A DNA stretch of 64,000 bases, from assembly GCA_022414725.1 (NCBI GenBank), contig CM039464.1, positions 26,391,566 through 26,455,565 on the forward strand, given 5' to 3'. Origin of the DNA: Microglena sp. YARC (taxonomy: Eukaryota; Chlorophyta; Chlorophyceae; Chlamydomonadales; Chlamydomonadaceae). The notes beneath the pieces are model-generated. The model was not told where the DNA came from and searched no databases. It saw only the letters and a list, made by a program, of their open reading frames with translations. The position numbers were made by a program, and so were the translations under genes. Shown one piece after another: positions 19,730 through 30,605 of this stretch; within the stretch, counting starts at the first letter, position 1; every line of letters starts with the position of its first letter.

Positions 19730-22700
19730 CTAGGATGGGGATCCCTCTACAATCTCGTTGCCATTCCTGCGGAATGCACCCTTGGTGTTGTTGCTTGCAA
19801 TTCGCTGAGCAGCCATGACCGATGCACAGTGTGTGGCGGCGTTGTACGAGTTCATACCCTCTAGCTGGATTGTGTCACTTGTGATCCCGACCACTGGTGG
19901 TGCCTTACACCGGAATGTGACCTGCAGCATGCGAGAGTGTGCATGGTGAGACAATGAATGAAAAGAGTGCTATGGTTACATGAGCGTGTGCGTAGATGGT
20001 TTGCATGTCCAGTCCAGGGGGTGGGGGGAAGTTAGTCCCCACAAAGCCAGTCCCCAGTGAATCAGATCACCTCGGCTTTAGGGGTTTAGGGTGTAGGTTT
20101 CTGATTCACTGGGGACTGCCTTGTGGGGACTAGCTTCCCCCCTCCAGTCCAGGGTGTAGCCAATCAGGCTAAAGGGACTCCCACATCCTCAAATAATCAT
20201 AGACTATCTGGAGGGACTATTGTTGGTTAGTACTGATGGTCATGTAGTGGTCATCAGGGATATTCCTTGCAACGATTTATCACGCACGCCCGATTTTAAA
20301 CGTTTCAACCTTTCCAAAGGTTACACCAGGGAATATTGCTGCCCGATTTCAAACGTTTATACCTTCCCAAAGCTTACACCTGGGAATATGACAGCCCGAT
20401 TTAAAACGTTTCTTCATTTCCAAATGTCACACCTGGTCATATGGCAGCCCGATTTTATGTACATGCCAAAATCCTTAGAAAAAACACTGGTATGTGAAGC
20501 GTGGGAGAGGAGTGGTGAGGAGACAGAAGGCTGTGGTAGAGAGCCAAAGGAATGGTAGCCTAATCGTAGCTTGGTGGTACTGCAGGACTGTAATCCAACA
20601 TTCCATTAGAGAGGGAGTAAAAAAGAAAAGAAAAAAAAAGGTGAAGCAGATGATCGGAAGCCTGGTGGGTTGTGAAGTTGGCAAGGACAGGCCTCCTCCC
20701 AAAATACCAAATACGGTTGATGTAAGGCTGTCATATGCAGCCGTGATTATAAATTCACAATAAAGATCAGCGATTCGTACCTCAAAGTCGACTCCAGGGG
20801 GGATGTTGAACAAATCTCGGATCTTGCTCTGGAACTCTTTCTGTCCATCTTCCCCGGGCTTGACCTTGATGCGGTGTACCTGGTTGAAATAAGACACAAA
20901 ATTATTAAAATAAGACGGGGGGGAGAGTGTAGAGCTCATAGAGAGGATCAATTTGGCGCAGTAGAAAAAAGTGATGGGCCTCCAAAGTTTTTTGGGGGGT
21001 GGGTGGGTGGGTGGGGGACTTGATGCGGTGTACCAGATTGAAAGAAGAAGATTTTTTTTTTTAAGAAGAAGAAGGAAAAAATGATTTTTTTACGTTTACA
21101 TTTTCCCAGTACAAAAATATCTACGCCCGAAGGCAGCCAAATTGGAGGCATATAACCAACTAAGTTCGAGTCAAAGTAATCGATCCAAACCCAAGTCCCC
21201 AATCACTAGTAATTTCTTCCTTGTGTAAACTTATCAGTGCGAAAATACATCCCTGAAAGCTAGCGGTAGTGGAGGCAATAGAAATAGAAAGCTGGATTAT
21301 AAATAAATAAATTATTAATTATGAAAGTATTGTATTTTTGTTTTATAACTTTTTTCTCAAATTCTTGTAATTAAATATTTCAAGTAATAATCAGCTTTCT
21401 TTTTTTTGCTAGCGGTAGTGAAGGCAAGAGCAGGCACAAGGCCAATCCTGCTTTATCTGCAAGAAGTCGCATAACAAGTCCTAAGCGGCATCGCTAGCGA
21501 CGCGGAACAGTGGCGGGGAGTGTTGCCACCATCACTAACTGTGACAGGAAGGGCTGCAAAGAAAAAAGCTTTGAATCCGAAATAATCGTTCACCGACGGG
21601 GGCCCCGAGTGTGATAATTTGTTAGATACTGTGATAATTGGCAAGCTAATGTGATAATCGGAACTCTGCAATTATAATTAAATCGTCACCCCACATGGTG
21701 TAGTTGTAATTGAGCCATGTAACCATGTTTAAGTACCGGGTCTCCCAAGGTGACTACCATCCAGGGATCAGCCTCAGGGGCCTTCCTAGTTCACGCTGTT
21801 GCAGGGTTGGTTGATGCTGTTGCACAGCTGGTTCATGCTGCCGCAGAGTTGGGTAATCTGCTAGAAGTTACATTAAACACACATATTTTCATGCTCGAGC
21901 ACCTGATCAACCAAGGTGACTACCATCAAAGGAGCAGCATCGGGGCCCTTCGTAGATCATGCTGTTGCGGGTTGGTTGATGTTGTTGCACTGTTGGATGA
22001 TGCCGTTTAAGAGTTGGTTGATGCTGTTGCAGAGTTAAGTAATCTGGTAGAATTTACATTAAACACATATATTGTCATGCTCGAGTACCTGATCACCCAA
22101 GGGGACTACCATCACAGGATCAGCATTAGGGCCCTTGGTAGTTGATGCTGTTGCATAGTTGGGTAGTCTGGTGTAATTTACAGAAAACACACATATTTTC
22201 AAGTTCAAGTACCTGATTGCCCAAGGTGACTACCATCACGGGGTCAGCCTCAGGGCCCTTGGCAGTCTGGAAGGTGGTCTTCCAGTCAGGGAGTTCCTCC
22301 TGGCAGAAGCGGCAGAACTTCTCCTCATTGCGGGTGGGGGGAGGGTGGGGGGAAGGTGGGTGGAAGGTGGGGTGAGGGGGGTGAGGGGGTGGGGATAGAG
22401 GGAGGGGGTGATGGAGGGGGGGGTGAACAAGGCGTGTAAGGAGGGTTTGGAGGGATGTGAGGGGGGTGGAGGGGGGGGGATGAACAGAGGGTGGGAGTGA
22501 GGTGGATATGAGGGTGGGGCTAGGGGCCCGGGCTAGGGGGAGGGGGATTGGAGGAAGGCAGTTTGAGGGGAATGGGCTGAGGGTGGGAGTTGGGTGGATA
22601 GAAGGTTGAGACTGAGGGCAAGGGATGGGAGGAGGCCAGTTGGGGGGGTGGGGGTAGAGGATGGTGTGTTGGTGGAGTTGGAGGGTGTGGATGGGAGGGG

Positions 22701-23672
22701 TGAGGGGTGGGGGGGCAGAGGATGGTGGGTGGGTGGGTGGAGTTGGAGGGTGTGGATGGGTGGGGAGGGGGTGGGCTGATGATGGTGGGAGGGTGGAGTT
22801 GGAGGGTGTGGATGGGAAGGGTGGGGGTTGGGGAGAGTTGGAAGGTGTGTGTGCAGGTTGGTGGGAGGCAGCCAGGGAGGGGGGGAAGTAACAGGAAATG
22901 ATGACACGGGGGTATATTGATTGATCAATCAGCGAACTAGGTCGTGACGAGAGGAATAATAGCGTCTGGATGATGGTGAGACGTGAGGGGGATGAACACT
23001 TCGGATTCCAGACCACCATGGCATGGGTTTGCTTGGCTGTCCCGTTCTTGCCACCTGTAGTGGCGTGCGGTTGCAAATGAAGGTTTGATCGAGTTCGAGT
23101 TCACTAACGTGTGCTGCATTTGCTTTCTCACACGCGCATGCGTCAGCGCATAAAGTGGAGAGATATTGAGCTACTAACTCGAACCACTTCCGAATGCGGG
23201 CGAGAACGACAGGTGGTTGGCTGGTGGCACCTTCTTTGTCACGAACTCCGAAATGCACTCGAACATGACAACGACAGACGCGAGCAATTCCTCGCATCAA
23301 GCCAGATGCAGAGTTCTAGTTTGTTCCATGTGAATTTCTTGAGCTGTTACTTATCAATCATGGGTGAGAAGACAGATACAGGTGGCTTGGCAGGTGGCAG
23401 TGTCGGTTCACGCATACCAACTAACCGCTCGAACGCAGAATCACGATAGGAGCAAAATCTTCGACTTACTTGCGACCCGCTTGCTGGAGCTGCCACCTTG
23501 CCATGCACTTCTGGTGGCAGAGCCTAGGGCATGCACATGGCCTTGATAGCTCGCCCGAGCCGTCCAGGCAGATCCAGCATGCTTGATCGTCGTCGGAAAT
23601 ACGATGCCTAGTGGAGCGTGCAGCGGAGGGAGGGGTTATGGAAGAGCTGGAGGTGCTGTTGTTGTGGCCCAT
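19730..23672 (-). CDS. RING-CH (RINGv) zinc-finger protein, probable E3 ubiquitin ligase
   Basis: Four exons give 202 residues: E1 23672-23470 (ATG 23672), E2 22327-22213, E3 20879-20781, E4 19921-19730 (TAG). The C4HC3 RING-CH ligands are C32, C35 (CWIC), C46, C48, H53, C56 in E1 and C73, C76 (FCRFC) in E2, so the domain is split by the first intron. After CRFCQEELPDWK come MVVTLGNQVHRIKV, a ubiquitin-like IRDLFNIPPGVDFEVTF, then NAATHCASVMAAQR. This arrangement is common in green-algal RING-CH proteins. No transmembrane helix, unlike MARCH proteins. E2-E3 and E3-E4 junctions are canonical CAG|GT. The E1-E2 intron ends in CGCAA instead of AG, matching CGCAA at its start. Confidence 0.88.
20275..20460. 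repeat. Three ~62-bp tandem units in RING-CH intron 3
   Basis: The unit GCCCGATTT-AAACGTTT...TTTCCAAA..T-ACACC-GG-ATAT is present three times with about 85% similarity by eye. Confidence 0.85.
21010..21046 (-). repeat. Copy of RING-CH exon 3 5' edge and acceptor
   Basis: CTTGATGCGGTGTACC-G-TTGAAA matches the start of exon 3 and its upstream intron. It lies 140 bp upstream of the real exon in transcript order, beside a T-rich tract. Confidence 0.75.
21735..22165 (-). repeat. Three copies of RING-CH exon 2 3' edge plus donor
   Basis: About 70-90 bp covering the end of exon 2 (KGPEADPVMVVTL.NQ) and its GTACT donor recur at about 21738-21790, 21895-21960 and 22085-22150. They are linked by related GCTGTTGCA...TTGGTTGATG segments. 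Real exon 2 ends at 22213. Confidence 0.8.
22328..22900. repeat. G-rich GGGTGG/GGAGGG low-complexity tract in RING-CH intron 1
   Basis: About 570 bp of degenerate G-rich minisatellite (GAGTTGGAGGGTGTGGATGG units at 22675-22830). It is directly adjacent to the 5' end of exon 2, leaving a C-rich pyrimidine tract on the coding strand. Confidence 0.85.
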
Positions 23673-23861
23673 GGTGAGAAGAGAAACACGAGGGGAGGTG
23701 AAGGCAATGCGGGGGAAGGGGGGTGCGAGATGTGGGGTGGGGTGGGGGGATAGGGGACGACTTGAGCCTGTTGCAAACAGACGTGAGCAAGACAGTCAAC
23801 CCGTAAGGGGGCTGAGGATGAAAATGAGGATGTTGGCGCGGGGGGAAGAAGATAGCACTTA

Positions 23862-23876
23862 GAGGTATATATAGTG
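23862..23876 (-). promoter_or_regulatory. TATA-like element of the RING-CH gene
   Basis: CTATATATA on the minus strand, about 190 bp upstream of the ATG at 23672, in an otherwise G/C-richer interval. Transcription start not determined. Confidence 0.4.
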
Positions 23877-24344
23877 GCGAGGGTTTCGGTCGGCAGTTAC
23901 TTGCCTGACTGGCGGGCCGGTCGGCTTAGGTAAAATTTCGGTAACCGATGGTACCGAATTTACGGCTCGAGGGACTGCGCAGAAGGTCAAGTAGCTGGCT
24001 GGCTGTTTGGGTGGGTGCGGGAGGTGGATGCGGCTTTGTGGATTTTGGTTAAGGAGGGTACATGCGGAGCGAATTCAAGAATAGCTGAAGCGGTTGCGAC
24101 ATGGACTGGGTCGCGCCAATCAAAAGAAGAGAACGGGCGCGGGCGGGCGGGACATAAATCTCGTGGTTCTGGGGGATGGTCCCGCTATCGAGTTACGTTA
24201 CACCTTGTCTCGCCGCACGCGCTCGACAACGCGTCTGCGTCTGTGTCTTGAGGTCTTCATGTTCTGATCGTTCTCATCGGCACATATGTCACGCTAGGCT
24301 GAAAAACTGGGGCTGGAGGTACTGAGCTGGCTTCGACCCTCATA

Positions 24345-24728
24345 GCAAATAAATAAATAGTACGCCTTGTTACGAGGCGTGAGGTTGAGGGGGACAGCCC
24401 GTTTATTTACTTTCACTGGGGCCAACCACCAAAAAAAGGGGGGGGGGTATGATGTGTCTTCTGCATGCGACGATGGAATGTGGAGACGGTGCCATGGGTG
24501 TGAAGTTTGGTGCAGAGCTTGAGGGCGGCTACTTAGAGGAGATACCAAGCGGATGAGTTTGGGAAGGGCATTGATAGGTATGGTCCCTGTGGCACCCAAT
24601 GTAACAACTGAGTATACCGGTATCACCTTATATTCCTGGTCTTTCAGAGCCTGTGATAGGGTCCTATGCTGATTCCCCTTATCCGCATATTTAACCAAGT
24701 GGTTAGTGTCAGCAGTAGCCGACTTCAA
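24345..24728 (-). pseudogene. LINE C-terminal fragment with 3' UTR and (ATTT)n tail
   Basis: The minus frame encodes LSQALKDQEYKVIPVYSVVT then LGATGTIPINALPKLIRL, the short C-terminal block typical of LINE ORF2 after a transposition-worn RT. The conserved GGCCCCAGTGAAAG...CCTCGTAACAAGGCGTACT and ATTT units follow. Other copies of that tail are at 5655, 36495, 36805 and 44515. Confidence 0.6.
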
Positions 24729-25059
24729 CTATGTGGATGGGGGGACATAAGGTGGGATTTGAGCATGTTTGTTGATCCGGGGTCAAGAGAGGGTGGGTTT
24801 AAGCCACGAGGGCGGCCTGCTCCCCAGTACCCCACTGGGGAGGTCTTCCAGTTTGCCAGCGTCCATATACATGAGTTTCTCCCCCTGTTCCCCGCCGTTT
24901 CTATGTTCTCCTGATTGTGTATTATGTTCTTTGCCTTTACTTCCTCTGTGGCTCTGATTTGTGTAAGCTGGATCTTGAGATTTGTTACATGTTTCCAACC
25001 GGTAGCTCGCTAGACCCCCCCCCCCCCCCTGACCATGTCTGCATATGAAAGGGCATACC

Positions 25060-25430
25060 ATGTACAGTCAAGTATGTTTTAATATAATGTTTCAAATGCT
25101 ATGCTGCTGCCGAAGACTATGCGCAGCAGGGTACTTCCAAGCGTGCGCTTTTGCTCGCTGGCACGCTGCCTTTTTGAGCCCCACTGCGCGTTTCGCGCAG
25201 TTTTTGCAACCCCTTTTGGGAGTAGCAAGCATTTTTTGCGCTTTTCGCACTACAAAGCGCAGTTTTGTTATTTCAAGTGTGCTAAAGCGCTGGCCAATTT
25301 GGTCAATGGAAGTACCCTAATGCGCTGGCTTAAATGCTGGAGTAATGTAAGCAAGTTGAAGTTCATATCGTATACAATCAGGTATGTTTTGAGAATAATG
25401 GTTCAAATCATGATGTTACTGCCGAAGACG
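25060..25430. repeat. Duplicated ~50-bp block around a 300-bp spacer
   Basis: ACAGTCAAGTATGTTTT-A..ATAATG-TTCAAATC...TGCTGCCGAAGAC occurs at 25065-25120 and 25375-25430. The spacer contains CTGGCTTAAATGCTGGAGTAATGTAAGCAAGTT, reminiscent of the GTTCAA-tailed SINE. Confidence 0.55.
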
Positions 25431-25920
25431 CCCCCCACAGATTACTTCTCCCCCCAGCACCCCAGCCTTCCCCAACCCACCACAGCCTCCACACCCTCCA
25501 CCACAACCATTCCCTCCGCCGCCTCCCCCAGTCCCAAGCCAACCAGCACGGGATCTTCACCTGCAGCTCGTAGTGCTCCTCTTCCAGTAGACGAGAGACA
25601 GAGACGAGAGACAGGTTACTTAAGGAGGACCCCAAGTTCTGCTGCCTGAGACGCAACCAATTGTATCAATTGTATCCTGCGTCCTGTGATGCAACGGACC
25701 CTTCAACTTTGCGTCTGCCGCGGAGGATGTAGCGTCCTGAACAACCCGGGGTGCTAACAGCAGCTTTGCTGGCCTCCTAAAGCAACCCTGAAAGTCTCTA
25801 ACGAAGCTCCCCCTAAGCTCCAAGGCGGTCATTATAGCACATGTGATACAAGTAGCAACTTGAATAAAATCCTGCTACTGAGTACTGACCCACATCACCA
25901 CAGTTCGTCAACTTCTTCAA

Positions 25921-26037
25921 AAAAGGGGACACACCATGTTCACGTTTACATTTTCCTGGTGAATTTATTTGTACTGCCTAAGGCGGCGAGCAGCCAAATT
26001 GCTGGCTGAAGCTATGTAACGAAGTTCAAGTTCAAGG
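25921..26037 (+). mobile_element. Full-length SINE-like element with 12-bp target duplication
   Basis: 117 bp from ACACACCATGTTCACGTTTA to a 3' end of GTTCAAGTTCAAGG, flanked by CAACTTCTTCAA (25909-25920 and 26038-26049). Contains GGCGGCGAGCAGCCAAATTG. No convincing tRNA A box. Copies: 3687-3760, 18842-18889, 18978-19012 and 53957-54050 (minus). Confidence 0.8.
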
Positions 26038-26159
26038 CAACTTCTTCAACACTAGATGTGCACACCCAAACAGCGACATCAGAACATAAGGTATGTGGTG
26101 CAAGTAAACAAGCAACTCGCGCCACAAGCAGGGCTGTTCAAAGCTATCTGAATGTTACG

Positions 26160-26335
26160 TGGCACACAGAGGCCCTCCCCAAATGTGCGTGTAAACACGC
26201 ACGTCCCTGTCAAAATGTGCGTTAAACCCTGTGAAAAACAAGGAAAAACACGCACGTATCAGTCAAAATCTGCTCAAACATGTCAAACATGTGTGTTAAC
26301 ACGCACATCCCAGTGAAAGTGTGCATGTTCTCATG
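26160..26335. repeat. Short degenerate repeats of GTGCGT/ACGCAC
   Basis: AACACGCACGT-CC--GTCAAAATGTGCGTTAA recurs about four times with internal inverted pairing (AAATGTGCGTG / CACGCAC). Confidence 0.6.
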
Positions 26336-26632
26336 CAGGCACGTATGTGTTGAACTAACTTCGTTATACTATGACTGTGTCCATAGCATAGTATGCGAGT
26401 GCACACGTGGACTACACATGTGCACGTGTTGAAGGTATTAGGGGTACCTTCCACACGGCTGCCGTATAATCTGGCGTGGTTATGGCGGCCGACCGGTATA
26501 ACCTACCCTAGGTTATGCCGGTACTATATGAACAGGCTCCCGCCTGCCAGTGGAACGATTGCCTTCATTAAAAGCCTCAAAGGTCACAAGTAAACAAAGA
26601 AACATGAATGACTAGCGGAGCCGGACCATGGC

Positions 26633-26832
26633 TTTTATTTTTAGCTTTTCCTAGCAGCTTCTAGGCAGCTCCCTGCACGGCTGAGCCACCCACTGGGCTA
26701 AACCAAAAGGAATTCAGCAGTGCTTGGAAGCTGGTTACACCAGCTTCAAGGCACACTAGAATGCTTGCGAGTTGGCTGAAAAGCCAGCCAGAGGAGCTGC
26801 CTAGTTCCTTACAGCTAAAAATAAAAGCTATA
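26633..26832. mobile_element. MITE with TTTTATTTTTAGCT termini
   Basis: About 200 bp. Termini CTTTTATTTTTAGC and GCTAAAAATAAAAG are perfect inverted repeats. The subterminal CAGCTTCTAGGCAGCTCC / GGAGCTGCCTAG are also inverted. Related to the copies at 30022, 50128 and 63850. Confidence 0.8.
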
Positions 26833-27139
26833 CAGCTGTACAGCTCAGCTAGACATTTGTAACTATCTGATTACTTGATGAGCAAGTGAGAAACACCCAA
26901 GCCGACAAAAAAACATTAAATTACCGCATTGACATGATCAAGCCCCATTTATAATTATATACACTCTATTTAAATATTATAATTTCCTTTAAAGACATGT
27001 TGAAAAGTCTCCGTTTTAAACTTCAGTATACCATCAAATTTATGCAGCCCTACCTTTTCAGGTGTCCAGGTCTAGTTCTTGTGTTCTTCAATCCGTCTAA
27101 TCCAAACATGCAATACAAAATGACCAATAAACAACACCA

Positions 27140-27282
27140 CGACAAACCAGATTGTTCAAACCAGATTGTTCAAACAGATTGTACAAACCAGATTGTACAA
27201 ACCAGATTGTACAAACCAGATTGTACAAACCAGATTGTACAAACCAGATTGTACAAACCAGATTGTACAAACCAGAGCGGCT
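27140..27282. repeat. 14-15-bp tandem repeat CCAGATTGTACAAA
   Basis: About nine head-to-tail copies, in the 3' flank of the ESV1-like gene. Confidence 0.9.
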
Positions 27283-27295
27283 ACCTACAAACGCT

Positions 27296-28200
27296 GATGT
27301 ACTGCTCCATGTCTGCCTGGCAGGCAGACAAACAGGAAGACATACAATGTACTGCTCCATGTCTGTCTGACAGACAGACAAACAGGAAGACATACAATGT
27401 ACAGCTCCATGTCTGCCTGGCAGGCAGACAAACAGGAAGACATACAATGTACTGCTCCATGTCTGTCTGACTGACAGACAAATAGGAAGACATACAATGT
27501 ACAGCTCCATGTCTGCCTGGCAGGCAGACAAACAGGAAGACATACAATGTACTGCTCCATGTCTGTCTGACAGACAGACAAACAGGAAGACATACAATGT
27601 ACTGCTCCATATCTGCCTGGCAGGCAGACAAACAGGAAGACATACAATGTACTGCTCCATGTCTGTCTGGCAGGCAGACAAACAGGAAGACATACAATGT
27701 ACAGCTCCATGTCTGCCTGGCAGGCAGACAAACAGGAAGACATACAATGTACTGCTCCATGTCTGTCTGGCAGGCAGACAAACAGGAAGACATACAATGT
27801 ACAGCTCCATGTCTACCTGGCAGGCAGACAAACAGGAAGACATACAATGTACAGCTCCATGTCTGCCTGGCAGGCAGACAAACAGGAAGACATACAATGT
27901 ACTGCTCCATGTCTGTCTGACAGACAGACAAACAGGAAGACATACAATGAACAGCACCATGTCTGCCTGGCAGGCAGACAAACAGGAAGACATACAATGT
28001 ACAGCTCCATGTCTGCCTGGCAGGCAGACAAACAGGAAGACATACAATGTACTGCTCCATGTCTGTCTGACAGACAGACAAACAGGAAGACATACAATGT
28101 ACAGCTCCATGTCTGCCTGGCAGGCAGACAAACAGGAAGACATACAATGTACTGCTCCATGATTGACCGACAAGAAGACAGACATACAGGCAGATAATGT
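27296..28200. repeat. 50-bp tandem array with alternating palindromic variants
   Basis: About 18 units of CATGTCTGCCTGGCAGGCAG ... ACAAACAGGAAGACATACAATGTACWGCTC. Two main hairpin versions alternate: CTGCCTGGCAGGCAG and CTGTCTGACAGACAG. A (CAGA)n run follows at 28215-28290. Long frames on both strands (Cys-Leu-Pro-Val-like) are artefacts. The array starts about 30 bp beyond the ESV1-like stop codon and so probably lies in its 3' UTR or flank. Confidence 0.93.
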
Positions 28201-28221
28201 ACTGCTCCATGACTGACAGGC

Positions 28222-28290
<69 letters not shown>

Positions 28291-28389
28291 TATGAAGTGC
28301 TGCTCCATGACTGACTGACTGACAGACAGGCAGACATAGGCATATGAGGGCATGCATAGAATCTGCTGGGGGCAGTGAGCAGCTAGCGC

Positions 28390-28708
28390 CTACAGGGCGT
28401 CAATGCCGCCACCAAAAGGATCCTCATCCTCATTGCCATCACCATCCACCAAGCTCTTCACCTTGACCTTTACACTCAACAGGTTTGGCGAGTGAGACAG
28501 AGCTAGGTCAAACCTGTTGCAGCACAACAGGGTGGCTCAGCTTACATTACATCACATCACATTACACTACATTACATTACATCAAATTACAATACATTAC
28601 ATTACATTACATTACATTATGTTACGTAACATTTCATGACATTACATTACATTACATTACATTGCATTGCATCGCATCGCATTACATTAATTTCGATTAC
28701 ATTACTTT

Positions 28709-28744
<36 letters not shown>

Positions 28745-28800
28745 TAATAATAATAATAATAACGGATAATAATAATCATAATAATCATAATAATAATAAC

Positions 28801-28837
<37 letters not shown>

Positions 28838-28974
28838 GGAGGATGCCAGGAGCCATAGAAAGTCCGGCATGGCCCATGTTGGGGTATCGGGTATCGAGCA
28901 GTGGTTTCTATTAGGGGATCACGTGATCTATCGATACCCCGGGTCCGGCAATATTCTGGGCACCTTCCCGGGGT

Positions 28975-29009
<35 letters not shown>

Positions 29010-30434
29010 GCCCTTGCCAACTTTTCTGACTGCTCCATTTCATCTCTGGAGAAGTGCAACGACTTTGTCTGAATGCAAGCGTTCTAATTTCATATTTTCC
29101 AAACACCTGCTATGTAATGCAAGCTTGATTTCGATTTCGATTTCAAGTTCGAAACCTTGCTGTACCGGTGATCTGCTGATCATCCTGGTGTGAGTTTGGC
29201 ATGGATGTATCAATTAGCACTGCAAAGTCGAATGGGACCATTGAGGAGTCTATTCACGACGAAAGTCCATCCAAGAGGCAGCATGTCGACATGAGCGATA
29301 GCCGCCTGCTGTCTGACGACGATGACGGATGCACATGTCCTCTTTGTGCTCGGTCGGCAACTGATTTCGTGGGGTCGGAACAGTTTGAGCAGCACATGAA
29401 GTTCTGCAAGGGTACTCAGGCGAAAATCCCTCCATGTAAGTGTGGGAAGGTCTGGACAGCTGCTGATGATGTTGAGACACACAGAGCATCTTGCTTTGTG
29501 TACAAAGCCCTGAAACCCCTTTCTGGACAGCAGAAAATCAGCAACTTCTTTGGAGTCAAACCAGCTAGCACAGCCACAGCCAAGGCTGTACACCCTGGCT
29601 GTACCCCAAGCAACAACAAGGGACAGCAAGCAGCCATAATCTACAAGGCGAAGTACTTCAAGAAGTACAGCCAGAAGGCCAACTTGGGTGATAAGGCGGC
29701 ATGCACCAACACCCCGCTTGTGTGCCCACACTGCCCAGCCACCATATGGAAGTACGGAATGGAGTCCCACCACAAGGAAAAGCACAGTGGTGTGGCCCAA
29801 GTACCCCCAATTGGGGCTTACGAGGTGGCACACATGGCAGTTATGATGAGCAAGTTGAAGCCTCGACAGCCTCGACTACAGTTTCTTGTCTGATGGGCAT
29901 GTTGGGGACCAGAGCAAGTTGAAGGCCAGATAGGGGCCTAATCAACCTAACAATAGCTTCTTGTTGTGTACTCAGAGCAGAGCAATATATGGACCCTTAC
30001 AGGCCCATACAATGATTCGAGACATGGCTTTTATTTTAGGCCACAGGCAGCAGCTTCTAGGCAGCTCCCCTGGCTGGCTATTTAGCCCAAACTAAAGCAT
30101 GCTAGTGCACCTTGAAGCTGACATAATCATGGTGGGCGCAGGTGGGCGTTACATATATAACTTTTGGTGGGTTTCATGTAGCAAGCCCATGCAGGTTTCA
30201 GGCCAATACCAGGCAAGTCAGTTATAAACGATGTAAAAGGAAAGCAAGGAACTCTTAGGAAGCTGAAATATTGAGTTATCTAGGGTGCGTATTGGATTAA
30301 TTTGTAATCGTGTTCAGGTCGTGTTTAAAAACAATCCGCAACATTCCCTGGGGTTTTGAAAATGCAGGGTACTAAAGGAGATGATTTGCCACAACTTGGG
30401 CTAGGTGTTATCTAAATTTGGTTGGGGTTGGGTA

Positions 30435-30468
<34 letters not shown>

Positions 30469-30571
30469 TTTTTGACTCTTCCAACTTTTCTGGGGGGGTA
30501 CCAAGATATTTTTTGTATGTCATCCTCCCGATAATAACAATAATAATAATAGTAATAATAATAATATTAAT

Positions 30572-30605
<34 letters not shown>

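Noticed and set aside
25540..25656. Possible minus-strand exon (SVSRLLEEEHYELQ with GTGAAG donor)
   Set aside because: Coding-like in a short span but no acceptor, no partner exons and a low-complexity neighbourhood; not enough to annotate.
27296..28200. CRISPR-like array
   Set aside because: Regular 50-bp repeats, but there are no unique spacers and no cas genes, and the context is clearly eukaryotic.
27097..28357. 418- and 358-codon minus-strand frames rich in CLSV/CLPV
   Set aside because: Pure translation of the 50-bp hairpin satellite; all frames look alike.
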